Source: Haliclona indistincta (lineage: Eukaryota; Porifera; Demospongiae; Haplosclerida; Chalinidae). From it: 64,000 nucleotides of DNA. Of this stretch, positions 23,322 to 34,561 are shown in pieces (the stretch's first letter is position 1; each line of letters begins with the position of its first letter). The DNA is taken from NCBI GenBank assembly GCA_964017065.1, contig OZ024786.1, positions 1,348,888-1,412,887 on the forward strand, read 5' to 3'. The notes beneath the pieces are model-generated. The model saw only the letters and a program-made list of their open reading frames with translations, was not told the DNA's origin and did not search any database. The position numbers were made by a program, and so were the translations under genes.

Positions 23322-24777
23322 TATTATTAATGATAATTTGTGATGAAATCAGACAGTATGGTGATACTTAGTTTTGAATTAATAATTCTGATTCGTTTAT
23401 TACATTCACATATTTGTGTTCATTACTGACTCTGAAGTGATTAGATATTATTTGTCGTGTGTTTATAAAAATGAAAACACAATGATTTAAGTTGTGGATA
23501 CAGGTTATTGGTAATGAAAAATAATTGAGACGTATAAATTATGGCTTTCTTCTATTTTCAGCTCGTGACGAAGCAACGCTATAGCATGTGAATATGGCTC
23601 TAATACATCATTGAGTGTATCTCGGTAAGACACTATGAACACATCTTACATGGGAAAGAAACCCTCAATACTTTGAATCGTCTGAATCAGATGGTGACTT
23701 TGATGATGATGTCTAATAACCAGTTACTAGTTATTAATTTTGTGCCCTATATCTGTGTATGCAACTGCTTGTATGCAATTTCTAGGCTTATAACTCAGAT
23801 CAAAGCCTAGTAAATGCATACAAAAATTGCACAGGGCACAAAATTATTAGACTATTAGAGACATCATCATCAAAGTCACCATCAGTTTTGAGACTTGAGA
23901 TCAATGATCAAAGCTATATGCTCCAAAATATGCTAGATGGGGTATGTAATCAGAGAATTTATCCTTTAACTACGGTTACAAACTAAACTATAAACAAGAT
24001 AAGATGTGTCTTTATGATAATGTAGAACTGTTTTAGCTATAGCACTCGTGTGATTCCATACAAGTGTAAGTACACATTCGACTTGAAATGAGTAGGCTAG
24101 TGTTGCGAATCATACATGTATAGATTACTTATGTTGCATGAAGACAATTCTATTCTCTAAAATGGTGTGGATTCGATATCTGTATCTTTGATGAAGTGAC
24201 AACCAGGTGTCCATTAACACGCTTATTTGGATGTTTGATCATAACCTTTCAACCTTTTAGATTTTGCTTTTGTTCCTTCAATGCAATCATACTGTAAGTA
24301 ATTAATATTTTTGTTGTTCTCTTCGTAACAAACACCCAATAATCAAGAGGTGTGCTTGCATGCTGTGTATGTTTGGTTGTGTTGTTGTGTGCATGAAAGT
24401 TGGAGTTTAACTGACTGTGCATGTCCATTAAACGTCAGTGCACAGTCTAATGTATGTGCCTAATAATTATCAGTTACAAATAAACAGTCTAATATCTAAT
24501 GTTTTGCACAGTCACAGTGCATCAATGACAACATGTTAAATAGAACACAAACAACTGCACTCGTTCTGAATAGTGTTGGTCAATAGGGGCCTTATTGGCA
24601 CATCGAAGTTGCAGTGAGAGTATCCTCAACTGAATAATACATAAAATTATCTACATGTTGTATATTATACAGTGGACTTTATTGTGTATCAATTGTCTCA
24701 AAGATGTTCAGATATCTGCCAGACTTAAGAATACTTTTAAATTACAATTGATTTCCTCTTCCTCGTCTTTTGAATCC
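23322..24777. other. spacer duplicated from 4338-5795
   Basis: Homologous throughout to the spacer between POT copies 1 and 2, with small indels. It holds the second tail relic at 23,640-23,717 and no gene. Confidence 0.65.
23640..23717 (+). pseudogene. relic of a POT C-terminal tail (second copy)
   Basis: It encodes the NPQYFESSES and DGDFDDDV residues seen at the end of POT copies 2 and 6, followed by TAA. It lies 320 bp after the stop of POT copy 5, just as the 4660 relic follows copy 1. This one is open throughout and is preceded by an AG that could act as an acceptor. Confidence 0.55.
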
Positions 24778-26364
24778 ATGGCTGGTCTGTCACACTCTTT
24801 TGGCCATCATCAGCAGTACTGGAAGCAATGGTGGAGGAGAACACCAACAAGATACTACAGCAAAGTACTGTTGCTAATATGGGTGGTGTTGCTTCACTTC
24901 TCCGGGGATATAATTCAGGATTATCCGAATAATATCGAATCTGTTGTAAGTTCTTCAGTATTTTTTTCATATTCTTTTGCTCCTTTGATTGGCTGGCTTG
25001 CTGATGTTAGATTTGGAAGGTACGAAGTTATTAAATTTGGCTCACTTGCCTCATTTCTGGCCAGTATTCTGTACTATTTAGCGATGGTAACTATAGGAGG
25101 AGCCTCTACACTGAGTAATGTGTTTTTGTCATTAGCAGTTGTTATTTCTGGCTTTGGGTACACTTGTTACTTAGCCTCCATACTTCCCTTCTTAACAGAT
25201 CAGATTGTTGGTGCCACCTCAGATGAGCTTAGTGCAGTGGTACGCTGGTATTACTGGGCAATAAACATTGCAACTTGCTTGGCTAACATCATTGCTTACT
25301 ATGGCAAAAAAAGCATTTTGATTAGCAATGATAATATCAGCTTGACAACCTTCCTTGCTGTCATTCCTCTTGCTGTGATCATTATCAGTGACTGCTTGTG
25401 TCAGCAGTGGTTGGACAGGACTCATAAGGTCACTAACCCCATCAAGCTCATCATACAGGTACTCAACTACACTAGGAAGCACAGATACCCTGAGAGACGC
25501 AGTGCCTTCACCTATATTGACGAGGAACAGCCCACACGAATGGACTATGGCAAGGAGAAATTCGGAGGACCCTTCACTGAGGAGGAGGTAGAGGATGTCA
25601 AGACTGTCTTACGCTTGCTTCCCTTGGTCATATGCTTCAGCCTCAGTGTTAGTGCTTTAGACAATTTTCATATAATACTCCCATTTATTCACAATGAAAC
25701 GTTTTGGGTCAATCAAGCAATCTTGCATTGGCTGTTTCCTCTACTATTGATTCCACTATACCAGCTCCTACTGTACCGATGTTTTCAACATGTCAGTCTA
25801 AGCATGTTACAAATCATTAGTGTAGGCTTGTTCATTTGTAAACTTGGCTACATTGTATTGTCAGCATTAGTAGCAGTTGATGTATTCATTTCTGACAATG
25901 TATCTTGTACAGCAATAGTAGACAATCCAGGACAGTATTTAGAGTGGTACTGGAAATTTCCATTATTTATTGTTTATTGTACAGGAAAAACAATAATTAG
26001 TGTTCTTCTTTTCGAATTTGTTATTGCTCAGTCACCTGACAAAATGAAAGGATTTGTTTTTGGTATAACAATAACCACTCGTGGTCTAGTCTTCTTTATC
26101 TTTTTCAAGTTTATTTATAATCAGCTAACTCTGTGTTGTTTATTGTTTGTATCATTTGGTCTTGTTGTGTTGTTTGTGGTCTTCCTGATTCTTTCCAAGC
26201 GCTACACACTACGTGAGAGGAACAGAGAGATCAATATACAGGCCATAGTGGAGGAACACTATGAGAGGTACATGGACCAGGAGGAGGAGTACATGAGAGG
26301 AAACCCTCAATACTTTGAATCATTGGAATCTGATGGTGACTTTGATGTCTCCACTAGTCATTGA
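24778..26364 (+). CDS. POT/SLC15-like transporter copy 6, intact
   Basis: This 528-aa single-exon membrane transporter is the reference copy of the family. By eye, helices lie at about residues 28-48, 54-75, 88-105, 112-135, 155-175, 187-206, 280-300, 315-334, 342-366, 392-415, 428-446 and 450-472, which fits a 12-helix MFS fold. Family marks are GWLADVRFGRY (72-82), PFLTDQIVGATSDEL (137-151), WYYWAIN (157-163), and AQSPDKMKGFVFGI (417-430), all matching the POT/PTR pattern. A long conserved cytoplasmic loop (about 207-278, with YPERRSAFTYIDEE) separates the two halves. The C-terminus is charged and ends DGDFDVSTSH. The ExxER proton-coupling motif is not seen, so the transported substrate and coupling are uncertain. 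The start is set at MAGLSHSFGH; the frame runs 41 codons further upstream but only as duplicated flank. Confidence 0.88.
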   Translation: MAGLSHSFGHHQQYWKQWWRRTPTRYYSKVLLLIWVVLLHFSGDIIQDYPNNIESVVSSSVFFSYSFAPLIGWLADVRFGRYEVIKFGSLASFLASILYYLAMVTIGGASTLSNVFLSLAVVISGFGYTCYLASILPFLTDQIVGATSDELSAVVRWYYWAINIATCLANIIAYYGKKSILISNDNISLTTFLAVIPLAVIIISDCLCQQWLDRTHKVTNPIKLIIQVLNYTRKHRYPERRSAFTYIDEEQPTRMDYGKEKFGGPFTEEEVEDVKTVLRLLPLVICFSLSVSALDNFHIILPFIHNETFWVNQAILHWLFPLLLIPLYQLLLYRCFQHVSLSMLQIISVGLFICKLGYIVLSALVAVDVFISDNVSCTAIVDNPGQYLEWYWKFPLFIVYCTGKTIISVLLFEFVIAQSPDKMKGFVFGITITTRGLVFFIFFKFIYNQLTLCCLLFVSFGLVVLFVVFLILSKRYTLRERNREINIQAIVEEHYERYMDQEEEYMRGNPQYFESLESDGDFDVSTSH

Positions 26365-27158
26365 CTAACTGTTACTAATGATTTTGTGTCAATTGTGTAT
26401 TATACAAACTGTTTGTGCATTCATTTTTCTTAACTTTGAACTTTGTGTTGTAAGCCTGCATGACTCACTGATTAAATGCAGTTATATGCTCCAACAAGAT
26501 TGATCTATGTTAGCTGGGGTATAAAATCAAGAAAAGAATTTATTGAAAGAATTAATTTTGTTCCAGTTACAAACTAAACTATAAAACAAGATGAGATGTG
26601 TCTTTATGATAATGTAGAACTGTCGTAGCTAGCACTCACATGAGTGTATTGTACAGGTATGTTGAGATGAGTCAATAGGGTAGTGCAACTATTCATGCAT
26701 GCAGATTAGTTACTTCTGTTGCTTGGAGATGATTCTCTTCACCAAAATGACTTGGACTCGATATCTGTATCTTTGATCAACTGAAAACCAGCCGTCCATT
26801 AACATGGTCGTTCATTCTAGCTATCCTACAGTCTTACGGTCTCTCCGATGTTGTCCATTGTATACTATTACATTGATCTGGGCACTTTTTTCTTTCATGG
26901 TTGAAGCAATAACTAAACTGATTTGGTTACCGAACTTTGAGTCTGATTAAATTCGCTACTTCTTATGTCAGAGTAAAATGGTTGTGACTCAACTTTGGTG
27001 TGCTCATGTCCTACAATTGTACTGGTGTCAACTGTGGTGACCATTATCAGTTAAAGTTAAAGAAAGCGCAAATTCCTAAAAAGCGCAGAACATATACATG
27101 AATGAGTTAACAGCAATGCTTGTAATGGTATTGTCGAGGGTGCATGTATAATTATGTG
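26365..27158. other. junction between POT copy 6 and TRAF copy 4
   Basis: The left part (to about 27,058) matches the 3' flank of POT copy 2. At 27,061-27,100 a short piece of the AGAAAGCGC foldback end (AGAAAGCGCAAATTCCTA) abuts it directly. The rest is the 3' flank of TRAF copy 4, shared with copy 2. The whole 1.3-kb element plus about 380 bp is missing compared with the first cluster, so this is a deletion junction or a variant insertion. Confidence 0.6.
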
Positions 27159-28341
27159 CTAAATAGAGTGCACTACTATTTTAGTTACTCTAAATGTCAG
27201 ACAGTCATTGATAATGAATCTTCTTGTCTCAACACAGGACTCTACCACAGCATGAGGTACGAACTGGCGGAAGCCTCGTCCTGTTCCAGATCTTGTTCTC
27301 ATCAAGGGCACTCTGCTTGATACTCTACCATCATCTGAAGCATCATCGAAGGATACAGTCCACTCATGATGATCCTGGTCATTGTTGTGATTCACTAGTT
27401 GTATAGTGATGTCTCCCCTGAATGGCCACGCTAGCCTATTGTCATATTCTCCTCTCATGAGATGCACATACGCAGATACATGACTACCTGTAAAAATTCC
27501 TTTTCCATTTGCATGCACATTGATGCACATCTTGTATCCTCCTGGTCCAGTATAGAATGGTGGACTGAACCACGAATCATCATTCCTCTTGCGTGTCCAG
27601 TACTGGGTCATGATGAACTCAATGGAGAGGAATGGGGAACAGACTAGGATACCTAAACAATGGCATAATAATTATAGTACAGCATGGATATTAAATCTGT
27701 TAATAACCTTTAATCTCCCCCAGTTCCTTCTTCAGCTCTTCCACTTCCTTCTTGTGTGTCTCTCTCTCCTTCCTAAACTCTTCTCTCATAACAGCCATCT
27801 CTCTTTCATGCCTTTCTTCCATAGCCTTTATAAGGCTCTTGATTTTGACTTCCACTGGTCGCTGTGAGCACTCATCAAGTTCGTGTTCATCCATCTGTCT
27901 GCGAGGGAGGTGAGCACCACACTGGTAGCTGCACTCCACCACTGCCCACCCACATTCTTCTCTCTCATGATGATCTAAATGACGTAGCTCACCAATCCAC
28001 TGGCAACCATGTTCATGTCTAGAGCAGAACACCTTTAGGTTTAATACTTTGCGTTGATAATCTCGATCTAATAGCGTTGAGAAACGTTGTTTACAGACGG
28101 GACATGGCTGTTGAGCTGTCTTCACAGGATCGATGCAAGATTCACAGTACTTTTTGCCGCAGCAGCTGACGAGGTGAGGGTCACGGAAAGGCAGGAGACA
28201 CACGGGACAGGAGAGAGACTCAGGAACAGGATCAACGAATTTGTTTCCATACCCGCCATATCCGGTAACAGCAGGCAAGAGACTACCCGGCGCACCGGCA
28301 TCAGGCGGGGAGAGAGAAGAACAAGATTCTTTGTCAGCCAT
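27159..28341 (-). CDS. TRAF-like protein copy 4 (RING, TRAF zinc finger, coiled coil, MATH)
   Basis: This copy is intact: exon 1 28,341-27,708 and exon 2 27,652-27,159, with a 55-bp phase-1 GT-AG intron; 375 aa. The RING is at residues 45-83 with C45, C48, C60, C66, C69, C80 and C83. The sequence CCGKKYC places Lys where His is usual. The TRAF zinc finger spans about 106-158 (GCQWIGEL, ECSYQCGAHLPRR, H and C at the end), the coiled coil about 163-210, and the MATH domain about 235-375. The start at 28,341 (MADKESCSSL) is shared with copy 3. It converges on POT copy 6. Likely a cytoplasmic adaptor or E3-like signalling protein by family. Confidence 0.9.
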
Positions 28342-28988
28342 TGCTAACGCAGCCCCACCCTGTAGATGCGTCAATATAATGAGCCACACCCTTTATTGAT
28401 GACTATAATTATCGAACATACCTGTGGTTTAGGCTCTGTTTTCAATTATATACCATTTCAATCACATGTCAGCTAGAGTAAGCCACCAATATTCGGCCAC
28501 CATCTATTATCGGCCACTCGTTCGTACACTTGCAAATACGCTACACAGATCAAACTTGACCTACGTATAGACACACACTTCCTCTGCCTGCATTGCAAAT
28601 ATGCAGCTCGTAACTGCTTCTTTGTCTACTGTGGAGACGAAGAAAGTGGGTAGCCGAAAACATCGATGTTCGGCAAAAGCAATCTATTCATCGGCCACCA
28701 GCCGTCCTAGTGACTGATAGACGAATAGGGCGGGATTGCAAGTCAGTACTGCAAACACCTTTATCCATCAGCATTACAACGAGCTACAATTGAAAAGCTC
28801 TCGTCTTGCCGTCTGGGTAATTTTCTTTTCCAAAGATCCCGGGGTCGAGCAATCTATGTTCGGCAACTCATGATATTGTTTCACAGTGCAATTTATGCTC
28901 AAAGAAAACACGATTGCGATACAGAAACACGTCGGCTGAGTAGAGCCATCTCATGTCCATCACAATCACAAAAATTCAGTAACCCAGC
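28342..28988. other. intergenic region upstream of TRAF copy 4
   Basis: The first roughly 120 bp match the 5' flank of TRAF copy 2. Beyond that, sequence is unique. Repeated TCGGCCACC/TTCGGC words occur at 28,493-28,690. No gene is supported. Confidence 0.45.
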
Positions 28989-29278
28989 CAGTGGCGGATC
29001 CAGAAAAAGTAGATCGGGTGGGCCAATGTGCGGCGCGAAGCGCTGGCGAAAAATTTTAGCTAATTAATATTCATGAGAGGCGTAAATAATTGACTCTGAC
29101 ACGCTTCAACGCGATAGTCGAGCTAGAAGGTTATACAGCGCAGCGAGCGCGCTAGTCAGTAGTGAGAACTCTGCTCAGAACGGTAAGAATTTTGCACTAT
29201 AGTTAAAACTTTAAAATTTTAGGTGGGCTAGTTTGGGTGGGCCAGGCCCTACCTGGCCCACCCCTGGATCCGCCACTG
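28989..29278. mobile_element. hAT-like MITE
   Basis: The element is 290 bp with ends CAGTGGCGGATCCAG and CTGGATCCGCCACTG, a perfect 15-bp inverted repeat. It is flanked by an exact 8-bp duplication AACCCAGC (28,981-28,988 and 29,279-29,286). An 8-bp target duplication with CAGTGG ends is the hAT pattern. It is non-coding. Confidence 0.88.
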
Positions 29279-29286
29279 AACCCAGC

Positions 29287-29992
29287 GATCGTCTCTTGAT
29301 CGCACAAGCTGCAAACAGCCAAAATAGTGGGCGTGGCTTCCAAGGAGCAACCCAGTGTTTGTAAAACAAAAAGTAAACCGAGCATTCCAGAAGTTAAATT
29401 TGATTCTAAGCCTCTTTGTCGGCACTCGCAAAGTAGTTTAGCGCTGATCAATAACTGCACTCGTGATGGATATGGACAGTGCTTGCTGATTTGAGGACTT
29501 CGATTCTCTATAAAATTACTATCCATTACTAATGCAAATATCAAAACTTTTATTTTGATTCAAGTTTATATGTGACTTGCAGTTTTATTTTGACATGATG
29601 TTAATCATCAAAATAATACAAGCGACTGCGCTCAAGTAGGGTGCCTTTGATGAAGTCAAAGTCTCGTCAGTACAGGATGAGGCTACTGCCATGCAGTTAA
29701 TCTATCATGCAGTGGTGGGGCCTAGCTTGTGTTGAGACAAGTTCACCACCACAATACTATGCGATGTAATATTCAAAGAGAGCTAGTACACTAGTTTAAT
29801 GATATTTTGTAAAAAAAAAAACTGTTATTAATGTACTCATCACATGCAGAGTCAGAAGCAATAAATAGCAAGCACATTTAAAAAAAACAAACGAGTTCAC
29901 ATCTATACTGTTTTCTCAGAAACATTCAGTGGAGTGACAAACTGCTACATCATTCTCTGCTGTGGGTGTAGCTACGCTTTTCTCACCATAAG
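29287..29992. other. spacer with a small MATH relic
   Basis: At about 29,640-29,760 there is a decayed piece of a TRAF-like MATH domain on the plus strand (CAGGATGAGGCT...GCTTGTGTTGAGACAAG, compared with AGTCCTGTGTTGAGACAAG in intact genes). The remainder, including A-rich runs near 29,810 and 29,880, shows nothing else. Confidence 0.45.
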
Positions 29993-30359
29993 CACAGCTT
30001 GTCAGAGGTCAGTGCACAAACGTGGCCTATTTTGGTCACTCTTCATGTACAAGTGATTTACATGATTTTACATGCTGTGTGGACAATTATTTGTACACTA
30101 TTGCACACCCGATGTGTACAGAAGTGTGCAAATTTGTTTGGGCCTGACTGAGTGATCAAGTAGTGTGCAAGTTTGCACTAGTGACCAAGCCATGAACAAA
30201 GTTGCACACATGCCTGTACTGGCTTTCGGCTGCAGCTAATATAGCATTGATCTGAACTTATACGTAGTTGTTGTCAATACATGTTTTACTACAAAAAATG
30301 AGAAAAACAAATAATTATAGTAGAGTTCTTGTTATTCTTTAATTAGAGCAGCACGAAAC

Positions 30360-30860
30360 ATTTTCCTGATCTTGATGTTCCTTCGACTAATTTTGTTTCC
30401 CCAAATATCCTTACAGTTTCTATTTTCTTCTCTAATTTTGATTTCAGGATTCTCTTTTCTAATTGACTGGTCTCTGCCATATCCCTATAGATTCTAGCAT
30501 GTGAGAGTGCACGGTCTCTTTCTTTTCTAGATCTACTAGAGCAACTGTTTGCACCTTGCCGAATGGACCGGGTTGCTTGAACAACTGCTAGCTGGTTCAC
30601 GTATTGCTGACAATAATGCATCAAGTACAATAGGCGCAGTGTCACTCAAACAGTGTTCCTCAACAGTTTTGATGTTAAACTCTGTCTCGAAGTACTCTTC
30701 TGTTTTCTCCACTTCACACTGTTTTTGTTTGGCTGTTGTTACTTGTGCTGTAGCCTTTCCTTCTCCTGCAGCTCTACTTGTTCTTCTTTTTCAGCCAACT
30801 CGAGAGCTTCATATTTGCACAACGTTCACGACTCATCCGACAAAAAGGCAATGACTCATT
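30360..30860 (-). pseudogene. decayed coding segment, unrecognised
   Basis: On the minus strand, two overlapping frames give plausible protein: one runs KQKQCEVEKTEEYFETEF and on to about 30,540, and the other continues SRKERDRALSHARIYRDMAE to 30,343. The composition (charged, helix-forming) looks like real coding sequence with one frame break, but I do not recognise the family. It lies near the left end of the CACTA-like element and may be its cargo or an old transposase segment. Confidence 0.35.
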
Positions 30861-31049
30861 CAAAAGCAAAAGAAATTCCCATCCTTCCTTCTTACTCTTG
30901 TGTACACGTTTCTTGTTGTTTCTATAAACCTATCTTCTTTCCTCTTTGCTTTTATTGACCCATCTCCCCTGCAATTCTGTGGATTACAAAACAATAGTTA
31001 AATTAACATTCCATGTTTTAGTCCCTAATACACGTATCCAAAGCACAAG

Positions 31050-31705
31050 CAACCATGTCTGCCTACCAGATCGCACAATGCTGATCGCCGGTCAGACGTA
31101 CAACACACATACACACACACACAACCATGTCTGCCTACCAGATCGCACAATGCTGATCGCCGGTCAGACGTACAACACACACACACACACGAAACCATGT
31201 CTGCCTACCAGATCGTACAATGCTGATCGCCGGTCAGACGTAAAACACACACACACACAGCATGTCTGCCTACCAGATCGCACAATGCTGATCGCTGGTC
31301 AGACGTACAACACACAGACACGCAACCATGTCTGCCTACCAGATCGCACAATGCTGATCGCCGGTCAGACGTACAACACACACACACACACGAAACCATG
31401 TCTGCCTACCAGATCGCACAATGCTGATCGCCGGTCAGACGAAAAACACACAAACACACAAGCATGTCTGCCTACCAGATCGCACAATGCTGATCGCCGG
31501 TCAGACGAAAAACATACACACACACACAAGCATGTCTGCCTACCAGATCGCACAATGCTGATCGCCGGTCAGACGTACAACACACACGCAACCTTGTCTG
31601 CCTACCAGATCGCACAATGCTGATCGCCGGTCAGACGAAAAACACACACACATACACACAAGCATGTCTGCCTACCAGATCGCACAATGCTGATCGCCGG
31701 TCAGA

Positions 31706-31740
<35 letters not shown>

Positions 31741-31845
31741 CCATGTCTGCCTACCAGATCGCACAATGCTGATCGCCGGTCAGACGTACACACACACACA
31801 AGCATGTCTGCCTACCAGATCGCACAATGCTGATCGCAGGTCAGA

Positions 31846-31938
<93 letters not shown>

Positions 31939-31995
31939 CCATGTCTGCCTACCAGATCGTACAATGCTGATCGGCAGGTCACGACGTACTACACA
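31050..31995 (+). repeat. 13-copy tandem array with CA spacers
   Basis: A core of about 45 bp (starting ATGTCTGCCTACCAGATCG and ending GATCGCCGGTCAGACG) is repeated 13 times. The copies are separated by CA-rich spacers of varying length (units about 60-80 bp, the last longer). The cores are almost identical while the spacers vary from about 8 to 90 bp. The open frame through the array is a by-product of the repeat. Confidence 0.9.
31850..31937 (+). repeat. (CA)n microsatellite
   Basis: This is an uninterrupted run of about 43 CA units, the expanded spacer before the last unit of the tandem array. Confidence 0.95.
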
Positions 31996-32100
31996 CACAC
32001 CGTGACACACAAACACGGAGAGAACAAAATTGATACCTTTGTCTTGTGTGACGTAAAGGAAAGGGAATACTCGTCTTGAGCATGATGATGGTCAACACCA

Positions 32101-32802
32101 CAAGGGGTGGTCACTCCAATTGGTCCTGTACTCACATCTGCGACCGCGGTCAAGAATTTTGACCGGCCAAATTGGGCCTTGACCGCTTGACCGTACCGAT
32201 TTTGACTACTTGACTGTTGACCGGTCGTTGTACATGCATGCAATGACAAGGGCTCACGTGCTCTTTTCACGCTCCGCCCAACGTTGTCCGTATCCGACTG
32301 GCTACGATGAACTGATGTGTAGTCGAGGATTCCTTCATGTACGACTAATAAAGGAGCCCGAAAATCCTGGTTGTTGCACTGAAATCCGGGGAAACCGTTG
32401 GTCACTTGGAGAGAGCAGTTGCAGCGCCAGTATCTGAATTGCTGACACTGCATGAGATTGTTGTCTGCATCCATAAAATAATTGCATACAGCGTATAATG
32501 AGTATAATACAAAAAAAATAATCTACTTGTTTGTTCTGTACACTAGTCGACTCGATCGACTGCAGCAGCCAGCCCCACCCTCACGTGATCCAGCTAAGGG
32601 GTGTGATATGGGTGAGCACGTGATAGCCCCTGGTAATCAACGTTATAATTAGCTAACTATGGCTGTTCTTGTCCGTTGACCAGAGAGCTGCGATCGGACG
32701 TTGACTCTTGACCGTTCCCTTATTTCTGTCTTGACCACTTGACCAAATCTTGACCGCGGTCGCAGATGTGAGTACAGGACCAATTGGAGTGACCACCCCT
32801 TG
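32101..32802. mobile_element. CAAGGG-ended element nested in the CACTA-like element
   Basis: The element is 702 bp with long inverted ends of about 55 bp that start CAAGGGGTGGTCACTCCAAT and include GACCGCGGTC. An exact ACACCA duplication flanks it (32,095-32,100 and 32,803-32,808). Next to the ends are several TTGACCG/CGGTCAA words. No transposase is seen. Its CAAGGG start and 6-bp duplication resemble the element inserted in POT copy 7 (37,199-38,403, 7 bp). I do not assign a superfamily. Confidence 0.75.
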
Positions 32803-33104
32803 ACACCAGACGTCACTGTTGCCGGCGAACATGGAGGTACTGTCAATGGCAGTGAGTACCCCTGTATTCGAGACATTAATGGTAAATAAAAAGATCCAGA
32901 ACATATCTTACCATCGCGCCTTCTTCAGAAAGAATAGCTGGAAGAACACGTGCCGCTGTTCTATCGATACCAGCATGAGAAGTAAATGCTCGATCTGTCT
33001 TATTCTAATTGTTGCCGCCTCAATAATCACGTGAGCGGGGTGTGTTCAAAGAGCCACGTGGTCCAGTTCTCACCAGCAGATCAAGTGTTTCAGTGTGTTT
33101 CACC

Positions 33105-34560
33105 ATGGCAGCGGACCAGTCTCAGGCTTATTCTAGAATGTTTGATGGTTCTCGGACTGGGCAGAGACTGGGTCAGTTTACTACTCCACCTGGCAACGCT
33201 CTAATGCCGTTCGCGTGAATCAGTCGGCCGAGGTCAGTAGGCGCCAGTAATTCTACAAGATATCAACCAAATGATCACCTGTTTAGCTTGCCATCTGTGG
33301 GAGTTTCCTGTAATGGGTATCAGTCTGAGTAAGATGCATGTACCAATGGTATGTTAGACGTAGTTCAACGATCATTTTGGTATTATACAGATAATTATGC
33401 ATTCTCCAGATATTGATTCTCAAAGTCTTGACTTCATGACTGCTCTCAAGCTCTTTTACAAAAAAATTAGGAACAACAGCTAGGCGACAATGAGCAAAAG
33501 ACAGGACAAACTTGATGATATGCTGATTTCCTTACACGAAGAAGCGTCAGCGAAAATCCAGAATACCCCGAACACACACAGGGCATGTTTGTTCAAGGAG
33601 TGGTGCGTTAGTAGCTAATATAAGATTATAACACATTTAGTATTATTAGAATTATTATGACCGTGTTACCTGATCTTACAGGAGCCCCTTTGTGATTGTG
33701 TGTCTTACAGCTCGGCGTCACCATCAATGGTTTGCTCTCATGCCGAGCGATTACGCTAATACCTATTATTTATCTACACAGAATAAAGTTTCGCTTATCC
33801 ATGATGGCTTAGAAGGATTTAATGCCGAAGAAAGGTGACCATTCTATTGTGGTATGATCACACTTGCTGATTTTATTATTTCAGCTCTCTCAGTACACAC
33901 AACAAGTCAGTGAAAGATTCCATTGTGACTCGGTGAAGTGACAACACTGCCGGATTTGAAGTACTCAGAAGAATATGTAAAAAGTAAGCAACTGTATGGC
34001 TAAAAATAAGTAATAACTTTCTGTAGTTGCTGTGCGAAGAAAGGATGAGGGACTGAGGAGAATGTGGAAAAAGAGGACCATCATGAGATTATGTCTCGGA
34101 GAGCCAAGAAGAAGAAATGCGCTACACGCTTGCAAAGGGTATGTCTTAGCTGTACATGGATGTCTATAATTCTATCCTATAGAAGTTTGATCATCAGTAC
34201 TAGATTCCGAGAAGAGGTACTGGAAGGAGCTGGCTGTTGAGTACATGAGTGATGAATCAGACAATGAAAATGACTCTAATAGGTTCATGGTACACCCACT
34301 TACTTGGCGTTCTGAAGTTAGTATTGTTTTAATTAAACATGACCTGTTTATTATGTATGCAGAATGCAATTTCTGGAAAGACTCGATGAGCACCATGAAG
34401 CCAAGTTGAAGAAGGACAATGTTTTAATGGCAAGGAAGGTTCGTCATCTTGGAGAGGTAGCTCACAGACCCCGACCAACAAGTGACGTCGAAATAGGCCA
34501 TCAAGCAATCAGTGGTGGCAGGTCAGAATCCAGTGCTAATCTACTCTGTCATTGTTTGTA
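33105..34560 (+). pseudogene. degraded multi-exon gene carried by the CACTA-like element
   Basis: Exon 1 starts MAADQSQAYSRMFDGS, runs to LGQFTTPPGNALMPFA and then breaks by a frameshift before a GTCAGT donor at about 33,235. Further exon-like blocks are MSKRQDKLDDMLISLHEEAS (33,490), an SLSTHNKSVKDSI block (33,884), an RRKDEGLRRMWKKR block (34,032), YWKELAVEYMSDESDNEND (34,218) ending HPLTWRSE, and FLERLDEHHEAKLKK (34,368). Small introns with GT/AG borders separate them. The MSDESD...WRSE...LD.H pattern resembles uncharacterised repetitive protein families of sponges and cnidarians as I remember them. Several frame breaks make it non-functional. Confidence 0.55.
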
Positions 34561-34561
34561 A

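Noticed and set aside
24655..24777. 41-codon N-terminal extension of POT copy 6
   Set aside because: It lies in duplicated flank and is open in three copies only because the DNA is nearly identical. The conserved protein start is at 24,778.
30946..31623. 225-codon frame through the 13-copy array
   Set aside because: Its periodic protein only reflects the tandem unit and the CA tracts. It has no plausible start context and breaks where the spacer length changes.
31050..31995. Regular repeats separated by variable spacers, like a CRISPR array
   Set aside because: The spacers are CA microsatellite rather than unique sequence, the context is eukaryotic, and no cas-like gene is present. It is a minisatellite.
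31989..32474. 161-codon minus-strand frame
   Set aside because: It crosses the border of the CAAGGG-ended element, so half of it belongs to unrelated DNA.
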